Source: an uncultured Bartonella sp.
Lineage (GTDB): Bacteria > Pseudomonadota > Alphaproteobacteria > Rhizobiales > Rhizobiaceae
Direction: 5' to 3'
Assembly (NCBI RefSeq): GCF_945277285.1
Contig: NZ_CALYPR010000001.1
Coordinates: 868,001 to 932,000, forward strand
Length of the DNA stretch: 64,000 nucleotides
The first letter of the stretch is position 1. Every line of letters begins with the position of its first letter. Below are positions 1 to 9,398 of the stretch, in pieces. A program made the translations under genes and the position numbers. The notes under the pieces were generated by a model. That model searched no databases and was not told where the DNA came from. It saw only the letters and a program-made list of their open reading frames with translations.

Positions 1-1
1 A

Positions 2-220
2 ACACCGGCACGAGTACGCGGTATTCTTCTTGCCGCCCTTGCCTATTTTGTCATGCCATTCGACATTATTCCCGATATGTTGGCAGTTATCGGCTTTACC
101 GATGACATCGCCGTTCTTACAATCGCTATTTCTGCAGTACGCGCTTACATTACCGATGCCCATTATCAGGCAGCACGAAAATCACTGGAAAAAGAACCGA
201 TTGACGTGTCTAAAAAATAG
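2..220 (+). CDS. DUF1232 (YkvA-like) membrane protein, 3' end only
   Basis: The frame is open from the left edge to a TAG stop at 218-220 and gives about 72 residues. The stretch YFVMPFDIIPD followed by GFTDDIAVL is the hallmark of the YkvA/DUF1232 family, small proteins with one or two membrane helices and no established biochemical role. The start lies outside the window. The C-terminal tail is basic and ends in KKSLEKEPIDVSKK-like residues. About 180 bases with no gene separate it from the IalB-family gene. The family call is firm because the PxDxIPD signature is intact; the function is unknown. Confidence 0.8.
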   Translation, partial: TPARVRGILLAALAYFVMPFDIIPDMLAVIGFTDDIAVLTIAISAVRAYITDAHYQAARKSLEKEPIDVSKK

Positions 221-399
221 TTTTGACGCAAAACTTCAGTTTTTAAGTGAAATTTCACCTTTTGGTAACCATAAACAGGTCAAAATTATATGCAACACTG
301 CTAGTATATTCATGAGAATGTTATGCTGGTTTTGTGAAATCGCCGGTTTGAAGCCATATGGCTTTGCCAATAGAAAACAAGAAGTGAGCTTAGTCTACG

Positions 400-897
400 A
401 TGTTTGGAAAAACTTTTGTTGCTGCGTCTGTTATGATTATGGCTGTTGCCGGAACTGCTTCGGCACAGACACCAACACGCATCAACCAATTTGATGCATG
501 GGGCGCCTATTCCTATAAGTCGGGAAACAATACAGTATGTTATGTACTTTCGGCCCCCGTCACAGCAGAACCCAAATCCGTCAATCATGGCGACAATTAT
601 TTTCTTGTCACCAAACGCACTGGCAATCCGGTTTCCTATGAGCCGCAATTTATGGCTGGTTATGCCTTGAAAGACAAAGTCATCGTTTCTGTCGATGGCA
701 AAAATTTCGAATTCTTTACCAAGGATTCGTCTGCATGGGCAGCTTCTCCTGCGACTGAAAGCCAGCTTGTCGCGGCAATGAAAAACGGATCAAATCTTTC
801 TATTAAAGCCGTTTCACAGCGTGGAACAAATACAAGTTATACCTATTCCTTAAAAGGTATTACAGCAGCTCTTAATGCTGCACAAAAATGTAAATAG
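400..897 (+). CDS. IalB-family invasion-associated periplasmic protein
   Basis: 165 residues. Residues 1-22 form a signal peptide (hydrophobic VMIMAVAGTA, cleavage after TASA). The mature part has the IalB/PF06776 pattern: an early WG-x-Y segment, one cysteine near residue 47 (TVCYV), a central GYALKDKVIVSVDG strand and a C-terminal cysteine two residues before the end (KCK), the usual disulfide pair. IalB was first described in Bartonella bacilliformis as an erythrocyte-invasion locus, but paralogues occur throughout the Rhizobiales, including non-pathogens, so the name does not imply invasion here. It is monocistronic: a strong hairpin terminator follows directly. rlmN lies downstream, as I recall for related genomes. 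Confidence 0.85.
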   Translation: MFGKTFVAASVMIMAVAGTASAQTPTRINQFDAWGAYSYKSGNNTVCYVLSAPVTAEPKSVNHGDNYFLVTKRTGNPVSYEPQFMAGYALKDKVIVSVDGKNFEFFTKDSSAWAASPATESQLVAAMKNGSNLSIKAVSQRGTNTSYTYSLKGITAALNAAQKCK

Positions 898-926
898 AAA
901 GAACTTGCAACTTTTAATTATTTTTG

Positions 927-966
927 GCACTGCATCATGATATTGTCATGTTGCAGTGCTTGTTTT
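927..966 (+). terminator. rho-independent terminator after the IalB gene
   Basis: An inverted repeat of about 14 bp (GCACTGCA-t-CATGA, five-base loop, then its complement) ends at 959 and is followed by TTGTTTT. It lies 30 bases after the IalB stop. It also shows that translation of rlmN cannot reasonably begin at the in-frame codon at 956, which is inside the stem. Confidence 0.8.
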
Positions 967-1048
967 ATGGCGCATAAGTGTGGTGACGTTTGTTTGCTTT
1001 TATGTTAAATGCGCCAGACGGAACTTTATATTTCAGAACCGGGAAAGT

Positions 1049-2278
1049 ATGAGCATATCCTACGATCTTAGACCTATTGGCGCAGCTTCATTCTTGCGCC
1101 CTGCCAGAATGGATGAAACAAAATCATCCCTTATTGGTTTGTCGCGTGCAGAAATGGCAAGCGCTTTGCAGGAAATAGGTGTCCCCGAGCGCCAGTCGCG
1201 TATGCGTGTGAGCCAGCTATGGCATTGGCTCTATGTGCGCGGCGTATCCGATTTCAATGATATGTTCAATATTTCAAAGGACATGCGGGAAAAATTGCAG
1301 AAGCATTTTTCCATTGCACGGCCGGAAATTGTTGAAGAACAGGTTTCCAATGATGGAACCCGTAAATGGTTGTTACGCTTTCCTTCCCGTGGGGCGGGAA
1401 AACCCGTTGAAGTTGAAATGGTCTATATCCCTGAAGAAGGGCGGGGCACATTATGCATGTCCTCGCAAGTAGGCTGCACACTCACTTGTTCTTTCTGTCA
1501 TACAGGGACACAAAAACTCGTCCGTAATCTGACAGCAGAAGAAATTCTTGGCCAATTGCTGATTGCCCGTGACCGTTTAGGAGATTTTCCTGATAAAAAT
1601 ACACCCGACGGCGCAATTGTGCCGGCAGAAGGGCGTAAAATTACAAATATCGTCATGATGGGCATGGGTGAACCGCTCTATAATTTTGAATCGGTTAAAA
1701 AAGCCTTATTAATCGCTTCGGATGGCGATGGTCTTTCGCTTTCAAAACGCCGCATCACATTGTCGACGTCCGGCGTTGTACCGGGAATTTTGAAAACTGG
1801 CGAAGAAATTGGTGTTATGCTGGCGATTTCGCTTCATGCCGTGCGCGATGAATTGCGCGATATGCTGGTACCAATCAACAAAAAATATCCATTGGCAGAA
1901 CTGCTGGATGCCTGCCGTGCTTATCCCGGATTATCAAATGCCAAACGGATAACGTTTGAATATGTCATGCTCAAGGATGTCAATGACAGCCTTGATGATG
2001 CCAAACGGCTGATAAAACTTTTGCAAGGCATACCGGCCAAAATCAACCTTATTCCATTCAACCCATGGCCGGGCAGCAATTACCAATGTTCCGATTGGGA
2101 GCAAATTGAACGGTTTGCAGATTTGATTAATAAAGCAGGTTATGCTTCACCGATAAGGACACCTCGGGGGCGCGACATTTTTGCAGCTTGCGGGCAACTC
2201 AAATCGCAGTCCGAACGTTTAAGGAAAACAGAACGGTTGAAACTTGAAGCCATGATGATCGCCGGACATGGCGACTGA
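1049..2278 (+). CDS. rlmN: dual-specificity rRNA/tRNA adenine-C2 methyltransferase
   Basis: 409 residues from the chosen start. A radical-SAM enzyme that methylates C2 of A2503 in 23S rRNA and A37 in some tRNAs. The [4Fe-4S]-binding CxxxCxxC is at residues 143-150 ([10 protein letters not shown]). C136 and the late cysteine near residue 381 (IFAACGQL) match the methyl-carrying cysteine pair of the RlmN mechanism. The GMGEPLYN motif binds SAM. The frame is open from 956, but that part lies in the preceding terminator. The ATG at 1049 has GGGAAAG just upstream and gives the family N-terminus MSISYDL. Gene and start are both well supported. Confidence 0.95.
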   Translation: MSISYDLRPIGAASFLRPARMDETKSSLIGLSRAEMASALQEIGVPERQSRMRVSQLWHWLYVRGVSDFNDMFNISKDMREKLQKHFSIARPEIVEEQVSNDGTRKWLLRFPSRGAGKPVEVEMVYIPEEGRGTLCMSSQVGCTLTCSFCHTGTQKLVRNLTAEEILGQLLIARDRLGDFPDKNTPDGAIVPAEGRKITNIVMMGMGEPLYNFESVKKALLIASDGDGLSLSKRRITLSTSGVVPGILKTGEEIGVMLAISLHAVRDELRDMLVPINKKYPLAELLDACRAYPGLSNAKRITFEYVMLKDVNDSLDDAKRLIKLLQGIPAKINLIPFNPWPGSNYQCSDWEQIERFADLINKAGYASPIRTPRGRDIFAACGQLKSQSERLRKTERLKLEAMMIAGHGD

Positions 2279-2304
2279 AAGTGGTGGCTCGAACAGGAAC
2301 TAAT

Positions 2305-2727
2305 ATGAAAAGTACTACAGCATTTCACGTTGCATGGATTCTCGTTGGTTGTATTTTTAGCGAGGCCGCGTTCATGGTCGTACAAATAGGTTTGTCACTT
2401 ATGACGTTCGACAAAACTATGACGTTGCATGATCTGTTGTCACCCGATAATCCGCTTTATGCTATACCACCGCATTTCATGATTGTGGGTATCGTTTTTG
2501 TTGCAGCAATTATCTATGCCGAGTACCGCCATCTCTATAAAACCAGCTATTATGTGCTGGCAGCTATTTTGGCAGCAATTCTCTATTTTATTTCACTCTG
2601 GATGAGCGGAATGGCGCTTTCTTTCGGTGACACTATCATTAATCTTGTTGCTGCTGTTGTTTCCGGTATTGTTTATTGGTGGATTACACCGCGCCGCTAT
2701 AATCGCCACACGCTAAACACCTACTAA
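2305..2727 (+). CDS. small membrane protein of unknown function
   Basis: 140 residues from an ATG at 2305 preceded by AGGA at correct spacing; an alternative GTG at 2281 would add eight residues. Four hydrophobic segments are visible (about 5-30, 52-70, 78-100 and 103-125), with a basic C-terminus RRYNRH, so it is an inner-membrane protein. It starts 26 bases after the rlmN stop and is probably cotranscribed with it. I recognise no domain. A hairpin terminator follows at 2759. Confidence 0.7.
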   Translation: MKSTTAFHVAWILVGCIFSEAAFMVVQIGLSLMTFDKTMTLHDLLSPDNPLYAIPPHFMIVGIVFVAAIIYAEYRHLYKTSYYVLAAILAAILYFISLWMSGMALSFGDTIINLVAAVVSGIVYWWITPRRYNRHTLNTY

Positions 2728-2758
2728 TCGCCTCGAGAAATAATTTATTGGCTTGATT

Positions 2759-2794
2759 AACCGGGTTTGTTGTATGGCAAGCCCGGTTTTTATT
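2759..2794 (+). terminator. rho-independent terminator, rlmN operon end
   Basis: Stem AACCGGGTTTG / CAAGCCCGGTT with an eight-base loop, followed by TTTTTATTT. It lies 30 bases after the stop of the membrane protein gene and could also act on the convergent gene that ends at 2909. Confidence 0.8.
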
Positions 2795-2908
2795 TCATTT
2801 ATTCAAGTTCATTTTTCTATCTCACAAGCTTAATCGCTCAAGGCTTTAGCTTGGGAAAAATGACATGCTGCCACTTCCTATTCGGTAAAACAGCAACCAA
2901 TCCTTTAT

Positions 2909-3409
2909 TCAGGAAAAACGATACCCTTGGGCCAGAAGTTTCTGGTGGCGTTCAGCAAGGCGCTCTTGCATTTTCCCTTCTTTTACCATCTGCCGCAATT
3001 TTTTAATGTGGTTACGGCGCAATTTTGGCGATCCATTACGCACCATTGGCCACAAAATCCATGGTAAAGCAAAAATATGGAACATAGCAAAAACGATAAC
3101 GGTCGCCACTTTGGTTGCCATAATATAATGGCCGTGGGAACGCAAAATACGGTAGGGGATGAAGGCGCAGACGAACACAAGCACTGCCCACAAGGTGGGC
3201 ATGAGAAGGGCTAATAAGAAAACACCGAATTTTCCGAGATTGAGAAAAAACGTCAGGTTCCATGCATGGATAATCCAGTTTGAGACACCCAACAATCCGA
3301 CCAATAAAGCACCATAAATGAACACAACAAACATGATAAGAAAAGTGAGCGGTGCAGCTATTCCCGGCTCGCGAAAACGGTCATCATCTACATGGGCCAA
3401 AGAGGTCAT
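2909..3409 (-). CDS. membrane protein of unknown function
   Basis: 166 residues. Three or four hydrophobic segments (about 20-42, 50-75, 75-90 and 100-122) are followed by a strongly basic, probably cytoplasmic tail from about residue 128 (RRNHIKKLRQMVKEGKMQERLAERHQ), which looks helical. No family recognised. Convergent with the rlmN operon. Its upstream side faces a long AT-rich stretch, where its promoter must lie. Read as a real gene from its length, its membrane topology and its codon use, which resembles that of the neighbours. Confidence 0.65.
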   Translation of the reverse strand: MTSLAHVDDDRFREPGIAAPLTFLIMFVVFIYGALLVGLLGVSNWIIHAWNLTFFLNLGKFGVFLLALLMPTLWAVLVFVCAFIPYRILRSHGHYIMATKVATVIVFAMFHIFALPWILWPMVRNGSPKLRRNHIKKLRQMVKEGKMQERLAERHQKLLAQGYRFS

Positions 3410-4205
3410 TATTTTATCCTGTCATAGAACAATCACGAGATGTTTTGCATCTCCTATAGGGTGATAGAAACTACCAGTCACAACCGCAATTGGTCAACTG
3501 ATATTAAAAAGGCATTGCTTTTCTGGTTTTAAAATTTAAAAATCGAATTAATATTCAATTATGATAATAATAAATTTTGATATATTTATATTTAAATTAT
3601 TTTTAAAAATTTTTTGGATATTTCGTTTTAATATTATGTTTAAATTCTAAAAAACCGGTTTATCAATAATAAATAACAGTTTTTAAATTTATCATCTCGA
3701 TAAATTAATAAATGATCCAACCTTGTGTTTTTCCGACCTTGCATTTTCTATCAGTGATTAATCGCATATCGACGATTCTTCAAAATTAGCAATTGACCAA
3801 AAAATCCCGCACCCAAAAAAACAGAAGCTGTCTCGAAATGTTCAGGGAGTAATGATCGCGTCAATGGCTATGGTGCCACTAATAGCTCGACTGCGAGTAA
3901 AACCTGTGCATCCATCATTCCTTTGGATACATGATAGCGATATTTTGTTCATCATTTTAGCGTCTCCTTATCGTGATGAACTCGACCCGCCCAGACCATT
4001 CGTTCGAAGCTACAGGAGAGTTTAGCCCACCAAGAACGGTAACGGCATAATACCTATTCTTACGGCAAAGACTGAACAACCAACTCATTCAGGATAATCC
4101 TGCCGACATTTTTAAATCATAAAGTGCATGATAACCGGTTAACTCATTCTACAAACCGTTTTAGTTATAACAATGTTGTCCCCAATATATTTTCCGGCAT
4201 GAGAC
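3410..4205. other. AT-rich non-coding stretch
   Basis: About 800 bases without a convincing gene. 3530-3720 is exceptionally AT-rich with runs of A and T. The following bases have mixed composition and short open fragments in several frames, as in old decayed genes. I could not identify them; see the rejected list for a weak siderophore-receptor resemblance near 3850. Confidence 0.5.
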
Positions 4206-5490
4206 ATGACCCGATATGCGCATATTCGCCCGCACTGCTTACCGTTTCAAATAATAGGCACAATATTTTCTTCCGATAACAATGACAAAGCTGAATGGCA
4301 ATATAGCGAGGTAAAAAGAAAATTAGCCTTCAGTCTATCTTGGCGCAACACCGGCAAAAATTATGTATTACAAGCCAGGCTCAGCGCTTCCACCAATGTC
4401 TTCCATCCTGATGATTTGACTTTTCGCTAATATTGGCAAAGTTTGTTGCATCATATCCTCACCCGGTAATATGGGCTATTTTACAGCCGCTGCTGGTGGG
4501 AATATCGGATTGGAGAAAATCTCAGGTCCTATCGGAAAACGTAACCTTGAATTTCATTACGGGAAATCCCGTTTTTTTGATTATCGGTGGTTCTAGGACT
4601 GTCATCAAAGAGCTGAAAGTCGTTACCAAAATTCCGCCTCGAGTTGCCAAACGGTTTTTGAAAAAATTTCACAAGCATCAAAAATTAAAAATTGAACGTG
4701 TTCAAAACATCAGCCGTTGGCTGATCTCTGATTGTTTTTCTTTGATACTTGCTGTTTTTCTCAGTGTTGAACAAAAAATTTTTTATCCCGATGTTTTGGG
4801 GATCTTGATTACGGTAAACCGGTAAATTCACTTCACTGTTATTTTGGCGAAATTTCATTAGTTATGACAAACAGCTGAAAATTATTCGTTCAAAGGCCCT
4901 AAATTATTACGTTTCATCCGACAAAAATTAATATTCTCAAGTGAAAGCATAATTTTACCAAGGCGTGTGCTGCGACATGCTTTTTCCGGCAAAGCTCTTG
5001 AACTGGCTGCCTATATATTATTCAGGACAATTTTGTTGGTAAAAATTCTATTCTAGTTTCTGAAGCCTTGAACGACGAAAATATCGAAAAAAATTTTATA
5101 GCCAACCACATTCTTACCGACAAAATACAAACCCCGCCGACTTTATCCCGGCTGGCACTTTCTGTCGGTACAAATACAAAAAAATTAACACTCGGCTTTC
5201 GCCGTTTATTTGACAACAACGTGTTCGGCCAATTGCAAACGAACCGGTTGGAAAAAGCCTATGAGCTTTTGAGCGAAGGTTCGATTGACGTTTCTACCGC
5301 GGCTTATCAAATTGGCTACAGCCTAGCCCATTTAACTGTCGCTTTTAAAAAACGCTTCGGTATTTTGCCAAAAGAAATGAAAGTCTGGTCTACCTCGTCC
5401 ACGAACTTTCATTTCGCGAGTTCCGGTACTATTAACTATAATTTCATTGTTTTTTACAGAATGACTCCTGCAAAAACTCCGCAAGATTAA
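4206..5490 (+). pseudogene. broken AraC-family (PchR-like) transcriptional regulator
   Basis: The C-terminal part (5068-5490) still encodes an AraC-type double helix-turn-helix: LSRLALSVGTNTKKLTLGFRRLF, then VSTAAYQIGYSLAHLTVAFKKRFGILP. This spacing is typical of PchR-like regulators, many of which respond to siderophores. Just upstream, at about 4960-5020 in a different frame, is RHAFSGKALELAAYIL, the usual linker before that domain. Earlier pieces at 4206-4430 and 4433-4825 lie in two other frames and may be the sensor half (HQKLKIERVQNISRWL resembles the family's mid-region). At least two frameshifts separate the parts. The HTH assignment is sound; the extent of the N-terminal half is inferred. 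Confidence 0.6.
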
Positions 5491-5649
5491 TTTCGTCAGG
5501 CAAAAGCAGACGGCAACAAGGGACGGCTTGCCTTTCTTTTACAAAAGGCGAGCCAAAATTTAGCACATTATTTGGTTTTTCCCGGCACCGTGTTTCACGT
5601 GCAACATTCATGTCACCGTTTAATGCCTATAATAAAACTGTTCAGCCTA

Positions 5650-6117
5650 TCATGCGGCGTTAGAAGCTGCCGGATGCTGTGTCAAAAATGTGTAAATTGC
5701 TTGCCCGTCGTGGGTATTACGCAATTTTTGTACCATATCCGGGTCACGTAATACACGGGCAATCCTTGATAATGCCTTCAAATGATCAGCACCAGCGCTT
5801 TCCGGCGCCAAAAGCAGAAAAACCAGATCAACGGGTTCATCATCCAATGCCTCGAAGTCGACCGGCGTTTCAAGCCGCGAGAAAATACCGACAATACGGT
5901 TAATATTGGCGAGTTTACCATGAGGAATCGCAATACCGTTCCCTACACCGGTCGATCCAAGCTTTTCACGCTGGAGAATTGTATCAAGCACAGTGCGCTC
6001 ATCAAGGCCTGTCAATGAAGCCGCTTTTTCAGCCATGATCTGTAGGACTTGTTTTTTTGAATTCGCCTTAAGAGCAGGAATAACAGCTTCCGGTGCTATC
6101 AAATCACAAAGATCCAT
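5650..6117 (-). CDS. ptsN: nitrogen-regulatory PTS protein EIIA-Ntr
   Basis: 155 residues. The phosphoacceptor histidine is H66 in GIAIPHGK. The protein receives phosphate from the Npr/EI-Ntr chain and in Rhizobiales modulates potassium, nitrogen and stress responses. The ATG at 6117 has AAAGGA at good spacing and gives the usual MDLCDLIAP; an in-frame extension to 6171 lacks a ribosome site. It is the last gene of the rpoN-hpf-ptsN run, as in many proteobacteria, which links sigma-54, ribosome hibernation and PTS-Ntr. Confidence 0.93.
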   Translation of the reverse strand: MDLCDLIAPEAVIPALKANSKKQVLQIMAEKAASLTGLDERTVLDTILQREKLGSTGVGNGIAIPHGKLANINRIVGIFSRLETPVDFEALDDEPVDLVFLLLAPESAGADHLKALSRIARVLRDPDMVQKLRNTHDGQAIYTFLTQHPAASNAA

Positions 6118-6240
6118 ATGGTTTCCTTTTTGGCATCCCACAACTGCTCTTGCCCTAACATGAACAGGCAAGAGCTTTTTGGGTTGTAAGAACTCTTCTT
6201 TTTTGTATTTTTACAACTAGAAAAGAAAGTCTCTTCTGTT

Positions 6241-6825
6241 TCAAGCTTTATTGGTAATGAATGAAGGATCTATCCAGCCGATATTTCCGTCTGCGCGGCG
6301 ATAGACAATGTTGATTTTGCCATCGGCAGCATTGCGGAACACCAACACCGGATTATCCATTAAATCAAGTTCAACAACAGCATTGGCCACTGATATGTCA
6401 CGCAATGTCATTGACGTTTCAGCGACAATAGTTGGTGCATAGTCTTCCGGAAGACCTTCCTCTTCATCCGGGACCGGCTCCATGATGTGATAAGCATATT
6501 CAGCAAAAGCTGTATTATTGTTTTGCTTATTACTGCGCGATTTGAGGCGACGTTTATAACGACGAAGCCGTGTTTCGATACGTTCTGCCGCGGCGTCGAA
6601 GGCCCCTTGCGGATCCTGTGCCTGACCGTTTGTTTGTAATACGGCGCCTGAGCTTAAATGCAATACACACTCTGCCGAAAAACGTGAACCCGATTTAACG
6701 ACCGTGACATGTCCTGTGACGCTACCAGCGAAATATTTGGAAACTGCATCGTTGATGCGTTCTTCAATTCGCGTGCGGAAAGCTTCACCAATATCCATAT
6801 GCTTTCCTGAAATGCGCAAGCTCAT
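6241..6825 (-). CDS. hpf: long-form ribosome hibernation promoting factor
   Basis: 194 residues: an N-terminal HPF/YfiA domain (about 1-105, starting MSLRISGKHMDIGEAFRTRIEERI) and a C-terminal dimerisation domain (about 130-190, with VELDLMDNPVLVFRNAADGKINIVYRR). Long HPF joins two 70S ribosomes into inactive 100S particles in stationary phase. GAGG precedes the ATG. It lies between rpoN (153 bases upstream) and ptsN (123 bases downstream), the conserved arrangement. Confidence 0.95.
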   Translation of the reverse strand: MSLRISGKHMDIGEAFRTRIEERINDAVSKYFAGSVTGHVTVVKSGSRFSAECVLHLSSGAVLQTNGQAQDPQGAFDAAAERIETRLRRYKRRLKSRSNKQNNNTAFAEYAYHIMEPVPDEEEGLPEDYAPTIVAETSMTLRDISVANAVVELDLMDNPVLVFRNAADGKINIVYRRADGNIGWIDPSFITNKA

Positions 6826-6978
6826 TATAAACCTCGTTCATAATTCGTGATTATTGCAGTTTAACGGTATCTTCGAAAGGAAGCAACTTAAAGCAACCCT
6901 TTTTGCCAAAAAGTCCGGAAAGCTGTGTTTAACGCGGGCTTCTAGTAATTTATCACCAATAAGTCAATCAGCAAAAAT

Positions 6979-8523
6979 TCAATCCAAAATTGTTCTCAAT
7001 TTTGCTTTCTTTTCTCTTCGCCGTAAAACCGAAGAAGAAATGTTCATCTGTTCGCGATATTTAGCAACGGTTCGACGAGCTATATCAATATTTTCTTTTT
7101 TTAATATTTGCACCAACATATCGTCGGATAAAATCTTATCAATATTTTCCCCGTCAACCAATTCGCGAATACGATGGCGAACAGCATCTGCCGCATATTG
7201 TTCGTCACCCTCTGCTGACTGGAGCGCCGATGAAAAGAAACTTCGCATCTCGAATATGCCACGCGGCGTAGCTACATATTTATTGGCTGTTACGCGACTT
7301 ATTGTCGACTCGTGCATGTGAACCGCCTCGGCAACCATAGCAAGTGTAAGCGGCTTTAAAAATGCAATGCCGTGATGCAAAAATTCCTGTTGGTGACGGA
7401 TAATTTCAGCACTTACCGTAATGAGTGTCCGCTCGCGCTGGTCAAGTGCCTTGATCAACCAGTTGGCGTTTTGAAAACAGTCACTCATAAAACTGCGTTC
7501 AACGCTGTTCTTGCAGACTTTCATTGCATAATCGTGATGAATAACAAGCTTTGGCAATACTGCACGGTTGAGTTCGACAAAAAATTCGCCGTTTACCCGT
7601 TTCGAGACAATTACATCCGGCACAACCGGAGAAACAATTGCTTGGCTGTAAGCCAAGCCGGGCTTGGGATCGAGACGGCGAATTTCCGTCAAAATATCGA
7701 CAACTTCACTTTCATCAATACCGGAAAGTTTAGCTAGCGAAACAAAATCACGCCGCGCCAAAAGCGGGAGATTTTCCAGTACGATTTTAATTGCCGGATC
7801 AAGCCGGTTTTGCCGCTCAAGTTGTAGTGAAAGACATTCGCTCAGTGATGTCGCAAAAAGCCCCGGCGGGTCGAATTGCTGCAACCGTTTCAAAACTTTT
7901 TTGACTAATTCTTCGGAAACTGAAAAACTTTCGGCCACTTTGGCAATCGAACCGGTAAAATAGCCGGCTTCATCAAGTTCAAAGGCAAGAGAGCAAGCAA
8001 TATTTTGTTCTGCCGGGGTTTTGAACGCAAAAACGATCTGTTCTGCGACAAAGTCCTGTAAATTCGGTTTTTCAGCAATATTTTCAATAAGGTTCAGGTC
8101 TTCAAGCGGTAACGGTTTGCTTCCGATACTGCTCCAATCTCTAGGAACATCGTTGTTTCTAAATCCTTCCGAGGAAGAGTTTATCTCGAATGTGACTTCA
8201 TCGCCACCATCAAACATATTCGATAGTGTCGAAGAATCTTGTGCTTCGTAGAAATTCTGTTCTTCCTCAGTGTTAATTCCCCCGATTTGCGAAATAACGT
8301 CATTATTGGTGATCTCACGCTCATTTATTGACCCGTCACTATTTTCGCTAGAAGTTTCGTCGTTGTTGTCACGTTCAAGCAGGGGATTTTTTTCCAACGT
8401 CTCTTCAACGAATTTTTCCAGCTCGGCAGCAGTCATCTGTAAAAGCTTGATCGACTGCATCAACTGGGGTGTCATCACCAGCGATTGCGACTGACGAAGC
8501 TCGAATGATGGTGTCAGTGCCAT
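6979..8523 (-). CDS. rpoN: RNA polymerase sigma-54 factor
   Basis: 514 residues. Region I is the Q/L-rich start (LRQSQSLVMTPQLMQSIKLLQMTAAELEKFV...), which contacts enhancer-binding activators. The acidic linker (about 45-105) is followed by the core-binding region and the -12/-24 DNA-binding part, ending with the RpoN box ARRTVAKYREQ. GGGGAGA precedes the ATG. It directs transcription of nitrogen-, carbon- and envelope-related genes together with AAA+ activators. Usually lptB is immediately upstream; here a decayed gene intervenes. Confidence 0.97.
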   Translation of the reverse strand: MALTPSFELRQSQSLVMTPQLMQSIKLLQMTAAELEKFVEETLEKNPLLERDNNDETSSENSDGSINEREITNNDVISQIGGINTEEEQNFYEAQDSSTLSNMFDGGDEVTFEINSSSEGFRNNDVPRDWSSIGSKPLPLEDLNLIENIAEKPNLQDFVAEQIVFAFKTPAEQNIACSLAFELDEAGYFTGSIAKVAESFSVSEELVKKVLKRLQQFDPPGLFATSLSECLSLQLERQNRLDPAIKIVLENLPLLARRDFVSLAKLSGIDESEVVDILTEIRRLDPKPGLAYSQAIVSPVVPDVIVSKRVNGEFFVELNRAVLPKLVIHHDYAMKVCKNSVERSFMSDCFQNANWLIKALDQRERTLITVSAEIIRHQQEFLHHGIAFLKPLTLAMVAEAVHMHESTISRVTANKYVATPRGIFEMRSFFSSALQSAEGDEQYAADAVRHRIRELVDGENIDKILSDDMLVQILKKENIDIARRTVAKYREQMNISSSVLRRREKKAKLRTILD

Positions 8524-8834
8524 AAAATTTGCGTCTCCCCGAGAAAATCCGCATGAAACGGACTATTGTTTTTGAATCCGTTTAAAATATTTTCCATAAG
8601 ATTCTATCATCTATGAAAAATGGTATGATCCTTGCTTGTCAATGAAAATTAACAAAAAAATCTTTGTTATTGGTTGTTCCCATGACTTTTTAGTGTGTTT
8701 TAACCTTTTCATCTTTCATTGAAATTGTTTATTAAGTTTTTTGAATGCTCCCTTACAAATTTAAACAGGTTAAATATCAAGTACAAAAACGGTTGGATGA
8801 ATTATTCTGTCGAAGAGCTATCTCATCAGGCAAT
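8524..8834. other. region upstream of rpoN
   Basis: About 310 AT-rich bases with no gene. They presumably hold the rpoN promoter, but no clear -35/-10 pair stands out. Confidence 0.4.
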
Positions 8835-9310
8835 CTATAAATTGTTAAAAGCAACAATAACACTGCCCCGATTGCTTGGGTGACCACCTATTGCAAAGAC
8901 AAACCGTAAACGTGCCCCTTTAATTTTTTCAATATTAAGGGAGACAAGCCGCCAATGGCCGTCTTCAACATTGATAAATTCTATAAAAAGACACTATCAC
9001 CAATATTATTGAAACCGGCATATTCGTTGTCAATCTTGCTTTAAAGAAGCTTGCCCAACAAACGGGTTTTACTGCCATCAAGGCTTCCTGTGGTTTTGAC
9101 GAATGAAGAAGGCATGTCTTGGAACCACTTCCTCAAAGACCATCAAAGTTCCGCAAATTACGCTTTCATCGGGAGCATTCGAATAGATCAGTCAGGCGAT
9201 CATAGTGACTGGCGCACCAATATCTCTTGTATGGACGTGTCTTGCAAATTCGTATTGATGAAGAATTATAACCGCGACAAAAGCGCTTTCACATTGCTAC
9301 GCAAAACCTA
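8835..9310 (-). pseudogene. decayed minus-strand gene between lptB and rpoN, unidentified
   Basis: Read on the minus strand, two protein-like stretches in different frames remain. Around 9182-9088: NAPDESVICGTLMVFEEVVP followed by RHAFFIRQN. Around 8990-8835: EFINVEDGHWRLVSLNIEKI, then GARLRFVFAIGG and SVIVAFNNL, ending in TAG at 8835. A stop and at least one frameshift lie between them, and another stop precedes the first. The residue patterns (alternating strands, few rare residues) look like former coding sequence rather than chance. I do not recognise the family. A plus-strand open frame over 9051-9311 is best read as a shadow. Confidence 0.45.
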
Positions 9311-9398
9311 ATCTCATCGGCAGGATGCAAGGGTCAACTTATACAAAATGCAATAATTCATTCGATACAAAGCGTATTTCTTTTAATGATTGGCAAGA

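Noticed and set aside
956..1048. In-frame extension of rlmN
   Set aside because: It begins inside the terminator hairpin of the previous gene and has no family similarity; ATG 1049 has a ribosome site.
3851..3905. NGYGATNSSTASKT-like reading that resembles the start of TonB-dependent siderophore receptors
   Set aside because: The match is only about 14 residues, with no continuation in any frame. Too short to call, though it would fit beside the PchR-like pseudogene.
9051..9311. 86-residue plus-strand frame between rpoN and lptB
   Set aside because: The minus-strand reading is more protein-like, so this is taken as a shadow of the decayed gene.
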